Position numbers and translations under genes: made by a program | Source: Torreya grandis | Lineage: Eukaryota > Streptophyta > Pinopsida > Cupressales > Taxaceae | DNA length: 64,000 nt | Direction of reading: 5' to 3' | NCBI GenBank assembly: GCA_037957365.1 | Contig: JARHVA010000459.1 | Coordinates: 4,293,001 to 4,357,000 of the forward strand | The notes under the pieces: model-generated | What the model saw: only the letters and a program-made list of their open reading frames with translations | The model's database searches: none | What the model was told of the DNA's origin: nothing | Shown here: in pieces, positions 59,891 to 64,000 of the stretch | Layout of the letters: every line of letters begins with the position of its first letter | Numbering within the stretch: position 1 is the stretch's first letter

Positions 59891-60693
59891 TTTGTTTAGG
59901 AAATATATGATACTGATCCATATTTGGGTTAGATATTTAATCAATGTATGAATCTATTAAAAGGTGACATAATTAATATTTATGACTATTACATTATATA
60001 GAATGGTTATCTCTTCAAGGTAAAAAAATTATGTATTCTAGTTGGGTCTCTAATATATATATTATAAGAGAGTTTCATAGTGGTGGTTTGGGTGGAAAAT
60101 TTGGTAAGACAAATACAATATCTTTTTTGGAGAGCTATTTTGGCCAAATATGAAGATATATATGGAAAGGTATGTTTAAATATGTAGAATATGTCAAGGA
60201 GAAGTATTTTTGACATAGATGAAGAGATATATGGAAAGGTATGTTTAAAGATGTAGGATATGTCAAGTGGATAAAGGCTATGTATAGAATACAAGGTATA
60301 CATTCCATTACTAATCCCACAATTACCAAGGATAGGTTTGAGTATGGACTTTGTGTTGGGTTTGTCAAACACACAAAGATGTAATGATTCAATTTTTATT
60401 GTAAAGATGGTTCATTTTATTAAACATAAAAAACCCAATGATGCTGCTAGATTTAAAAAATAATTTTTCAAGGATGTTGTAAGATTTCATGGTGTTATAA
60501 AAACCATTACATTAGATAGGGACAAAAAAAATTAATTCATTTTTAGAAGACTTTACGTAAGAGGTTGGGAACTAAATTACAATTTAGTAGTGCATACCAC
60601 CCACAAATAGATAGAAAAATATAAGTAGTAAATATGATCTTGTGAATGTTTTTGATATGCATAGTATAGACATAAAATTTATAACACCATTTG
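59891..60693 (+). pseudogene. gypsy-5 integrase remnant, 3' end cut by gypsy-6
   Basis: IYDTDPYLG (spacer) and NGYLFKVKKLCI lead to the zinc finger, here in two tandem copies (60135-60270). Then LSMDFVLGL, NTQRCNDSIFIV, KMVHFIKHKKPNDAARFKK, FFKDVVRFHGVIKTITLDRD at about 60330-60530, and near 60580-60650 QFSSAYHPQIDRKI and VVNMIL, the end of the core. The sequence stops matching at about 60693, where an LTR begins. Confidence 0.83.
60135..60270 (+). repeat. 69-bp in-frame duplication in the gypsy-5 integrase finger
   Basis: ATGGAAAGGTATGTTTAAA, TATGTAGAATATGTCAA at 60162 recurs at 60231 with few changes. Both copies read M-ERYV-stop-x-CRICQ, so the C-x2-C half of the zinc finger is present twice, 23 codons apart. 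Confidence 0.9.
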
Positions 60694-61812
60694 TGTTGAA
60701 GTTGTCAATCTTACTCGATTTGCACTCAAATGCATAATTTAGGCTGAAATCACAAAAAACACATTAAATGGTTCAAGATTATCATAAAACAAGTGTTGAT
60801 TTAGGATAATGTCTCTCTAAATGAGGAATTGCATTTTATGTGATGCCTAATGTTTCGTAAATCATTTTGAGTCAAAATGATGATTTTGTCTTTTTGTGCT
60901 TTGGATCACTCTTTTCTTCTAATTTATTAGTACACATCATGTACCTTTGTTATTTTGTGTCAACAACATCCTAAGTTGGAATACATTGTGTACGCATCTA
61001 AAATCACCTTATAATCCTTCTAGAGTCAAATTATGCCCCAATAATATTACTTTATGATCATTTTTATTAATTGAGCACTAATTTACAAAGAATTACACTA
61101 AAATTGATTAATCTTTTTTAAGGTAATTAATTCAAATCAAGAGCTTAAGTGGATTTTCCATGGATTTTATTGATTATTTCATTATTGAAAATTGATTTTC
61201 AATATCCACATCACCTGGTGACATGATCTATGGGGTGGCATCCAAAATCTATAATTGCAATAAATATCAGGCTTACGGGCACCCATTCTTAATTAATGCC
61301 CCTTATTCCTAACTAATTATGAGGTTATTTATGGATTTAATTATAAATATTAGATTAATTCATGGTCACACATATCAAACTTGAGATGGATGGTCAGAGT
61401 TTATCTTAGCCCATTTGAAAAATCTGTAAATAGAAGGGCATAGAACATTATTTTCAAGTTAAATTATTATAAAATTATAATGTAGAATTGTCTCCACAAT
61501 CATTTGTGTTGATCATTGTGTTTTATTTGTTAGATTCATTTAATAGGAATAGATTACAGGTTTCTTATCTTAATTCTAGTGTATACATAGTGATCTTGAG
61601 GCAATGGAGGAGCTTGGAATCCATTTTTTACAAAGACAAAAACACTATATCAATGGGAAAAACAAGCCTAGATCCACTCTTGGATTTGGAATCATTTGGG
61701 AAAGTAATTGTTATTTATTTATTTCAATTTTCTCTTCATTATCATTTATAAACCCTATTGGAATAGGTTGGCTTAGTTAAGTTATTTATGCATTTTTCAT
61801 GGATTTCCTACA
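60694..61812 (+). repeat. gypsy-6 5' LTR (putative)
   Basis: Begins TGTTGAAGTTGTCAATC within gypsy-5 integrase and ends TTTCCTACA just before a PBS. About 1119 bp, non-coding. A TATA-like TGTAAATAGA is at 61425-61434. The 3' LTR lies outside the window, so the borders rest on motif position only. Confidence 0.6.
61425..61434 (+). promoter_or_regulatory. possible TATA box of the gypsy-6 LTR
   Basis: TGTAAATAGA followed by AGGGCATAGAACATTA, a layout often seen at the U3/R edge of plant LTRs. Confidence 0.3.
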
Positions 61813-61814
61813 TC

Positions 61815-61833
61815 TTGGCATGCCCAGTGGGAC
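61815..61833 (+). promoter_or_regulatory. gypsy-6 primer-binding site
   Basis: TTGGCATGCCCAGTGGGAC, of the TGGCACGCCCAGTGGGAC type that I recall from plant gypsy elements, two bases after the LTR end CTACA. Confidence 0.7.
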
Positions 61834-64000
61834 TCATGGAGTCCATTTAAGTAGGGAAGACATAATGCAATTCAAAGTCTCCCTTTTAGTCATTAAACAT
61901 CACTTTTTAGCTCATGTCCCCATGTTTCTAACATTTTTTGTGCACATAGGTTACACAGTGTCCATTGACGGTTCTTAGTGACCTATGATGGTTAGGGCCA
62001 ACTGACCATAATTTGGTTGAAGGGGAAACCCATTTAAAAATTTCCATTTTGACACCTTTATCAAGTTTATTACTAATAATTTGGGTTTTCTAAGTCCCAT
62101 GTATGAACCAAGTCATGATCTAGAAGGTGTCTTTTGGTTTTTTTATCCCATTATAAGCTTGCTAAGTTTTTATTGAAATTATTTCTAGCCTAAAATGTTT
62201 TGAACTTTATTTAAGGTTATATTGACTAATATGAATATTTAAGTATCTAGTCTTAATATATTTTTTGATCTAAAAGGTTTTCCTTTTACATAGTTTATGC
62301 TGACAAGGTTTACAAATTCTTTTTGTCCAAATATTTTCATACCTTTAAGTCTACAAGTAGTCACCAATAGTTAAGTCCTGACCAACCATGGTTGGTTAAA
62401 ACATGACCAGTGATGGTATTACAAGAATCGGTGATGGTCAAAATATGACCATTGATGGTCTCTGTGTTTTTTTTAAAATATAGACTTGAGAGCAATAAAT
62501 CAAAGTTTGTTTATCTCAAAGTGAAAATAACTTCCAAGATAAACTACACTATCTAATTTTTTATGTAAGACCAATGAGGAAAGTAATAAATTTGAGCTTA
62601 ATTAAGTAATTTTATCCTCCTTTTGAGGCTTAAAAATAATTAAGAGCTTTTCATTTGGTATAAAAAGAACAATTTCTTGGTTTATATTAAATGTCTTATG
62701 ATTATTTTTCAAAACTTTTTACATCTTAAGGCCAAGGGGTCAAATAACATCACCAAAAACTTCAATTCAATGCTTAAAACCAAACTAACTTAAAATTTTT
62801 GTTTTGTATAAGTCATATATCATTGCTTGGTTAAAATTGCTTGATCAAAAATGAATTTGCATGTGTATGCTCTCCCCTCATCCCCTATAGGGAACTTGTG
62901 GGATTAAAATTACCATTTTCATTACAAATTGTGCCTTAGTCTAAATGCATAAGAAGGAAGTTGTCTAGGCTCTCCCGAAAACCCATATGATTTAGGTGAT
63001 TTAAAAAAAACCTATAAAACCTTTTTACTTAGATTTTATTTCATACATTTTATCTTGTGAGGGGGACTTCATTACTTTTCATAGGTTTTATAGGGAAGAT
63101 TTGACCTAGTACTTCATCTCTTGGAATCATCTTCAACCCATATCCATGAGGGGGTATATAAATTAGGATCACCCCAATGGGATGATGGTTTTAGTGGTCA
63201 AGCCATATCTATTAGTGGTAAGCTAAGCCCAGAATGTATGATCATTTTTGACATTACACTACACTGAACAAGTGATGGATGTAGTGGTTGTGAAAAGGAT
63301 GAGATATTTTCACAACAAGGAATTTGGCATGGATCCAATTGAAGTGATGATTCTCTTGTGTACTAACTTCAAATTTGATACACATGGGATGGATATATAT
63401 GTTCTTAACTTATAGAGTTTTAGACAAGACTCACTTACCATAGAAATCTTATTGATGTGAGGTACACCCTAAGGTTTATGTCATCATATTGTCACTTGAG
63501 ATAAGGGGTGTAAAATACCCTACTATATAATTCACTTTTATTTTGGATGAACACTTAATTTCCCCTCAAGTGCATGTATAAAGACTAACATCAACAATAT
63601 CATGCAACCTTGTCATTTTAGGGATCAAGATGATTATTTAGTTTTATTTGTATATTTTGGTCTTAGATTATTTGGTCTTGATTTGAGTCAAAACTTGATT
63701 GTAAACAAACATCATAACCAAACACATTGTCCACAATTTATTGAATATAGAGGTGTTACACTGTCTAAGTAAAAACCAATCTTTTCATTATTTAAATTTT
63801 TCATCTTAAAAATTATGTCATATCATCTAATTGGTGTAGTTATGCTGCCAATTTTAGTCTAGACCAATTTCCAAATTCTCTAAAGTCCTTTCATTGATCT
63901 TATAAATTGCACCTTTCTATGTTCATAAGGTTGATGTGTTAAATTAGGTTTGTAATTACACTTGACTTTAGGGTACTTGGGTTTAATTTCTAATTTGGAT
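61834..64000 (+). other. gypsy-6 leader and 5' internal region, runs off the window
   Basis: AT-rich with no certain gag motif. A possible coding trace at about 63270-63420 (MDVVVVKRMRYFHNKEFGMD, then PIEVMILLCTNFKFDTHGMD) matches nothing I can name. Short GACCA-x-TGATGGT repeats and a 16-bp palindrome lie at 61960-62460. Confidence 0.45.
62381..62396. repeat. 16-bp perfect palindrome
   Basis: ACCAACCATGGTTGGT, within a cluster of GACCA/TGGTC words at 61960-62460. Confidence 0.9.

Larger units (their letters stand above)
53030..60693 (+). mobile_element. gypsy-5: Ty3/gypsy element hosting LINE-2, cut by gypsy-6
   Basis: PBS, gag, protease and RT run left to right to 55701. LINE-2 occupies 55702-59381 and the polyprotein resumes in RNase H and integrase to about 60693, where a new LTR begins. 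Removing LINE-2 and one duplication copy restores the RT-to-RNase H linker. The style (WCDVIIMDACHVLLGRPW, then MDEENVKEIFEWPIPKT) is of a chromovirus-like plant gypsy. Confidence 0.85.

Overview
The window looks like intergenic DNA from a large-genome seed plant. The plant-type Ty3/gypsy polyproteins, the L1-like LINEs with an RNase H domain, LTRs of up to about 3 kb, the AT-rich and CpG-poor background and the deep nesting suggest a conifer or other gymnosperm, but the lineage is an inference. I found no host gene, tRNA, rRNA or CRISPR array. Almost everything recognisable is a decayed retrotransposon, and the insertion order can be read from reading frames, LTR ends, primer-binding sites (PBS), polypurine tracts (PPT) and target-site duplications (TSD).

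Layout, left to right. 1-2800: Ty3/gypsy remnant (gypsy-1, +). 2800-7700: mostly unassigned. 7717-15391: an apparently full-length LINE (LINE-1, +) bounded by a 16-bp TSD, carrying gag-like ORF1, endonuclease/RT/zinc-finger/RNase H ORF2, an extra downstream ORF3 and a terminal hairpin. It sits about 88 bp inside the LTR end of a minus-strand gypsy (gypsy-2, 15408-20005). 21328-49786: gypsy-3 (-), a gag/protease element with LTRs of about 1.3 kb. It is split by a gag-only element with LTRs of about 2.98 kb (25296-46039, -). The gag of that element is in turn split by a tandem gypsy array (gypsy-4, 31822-42514, -) with three LTRs and two internal regions.

From about 53 kb: gypsy-5 (+, gag to integrase). 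Its RT/RNase H region is interrupted by a young, 5'-truncated LINE copy (LINE-2, 55702-59381) with a 17-bp TSD. Its integrase is interrupted at about 60694 by the 5' LTR of gypsy-6 (+), which runs off the window.

The most interesting system is the LINE family. Two independent copies of very different age both carry, downstream of RNase H, a related third ORF (conserved N-terminal domain, acidic middle, coiled coil, basic tail). Both end in a conserved GGGCCC-loop hairpin instead of a long poly(A) tail. The tandem three-LTR gypsy array and the gag-only element with giant LTRs and repeated zinc knuckles are the next most notable structures.
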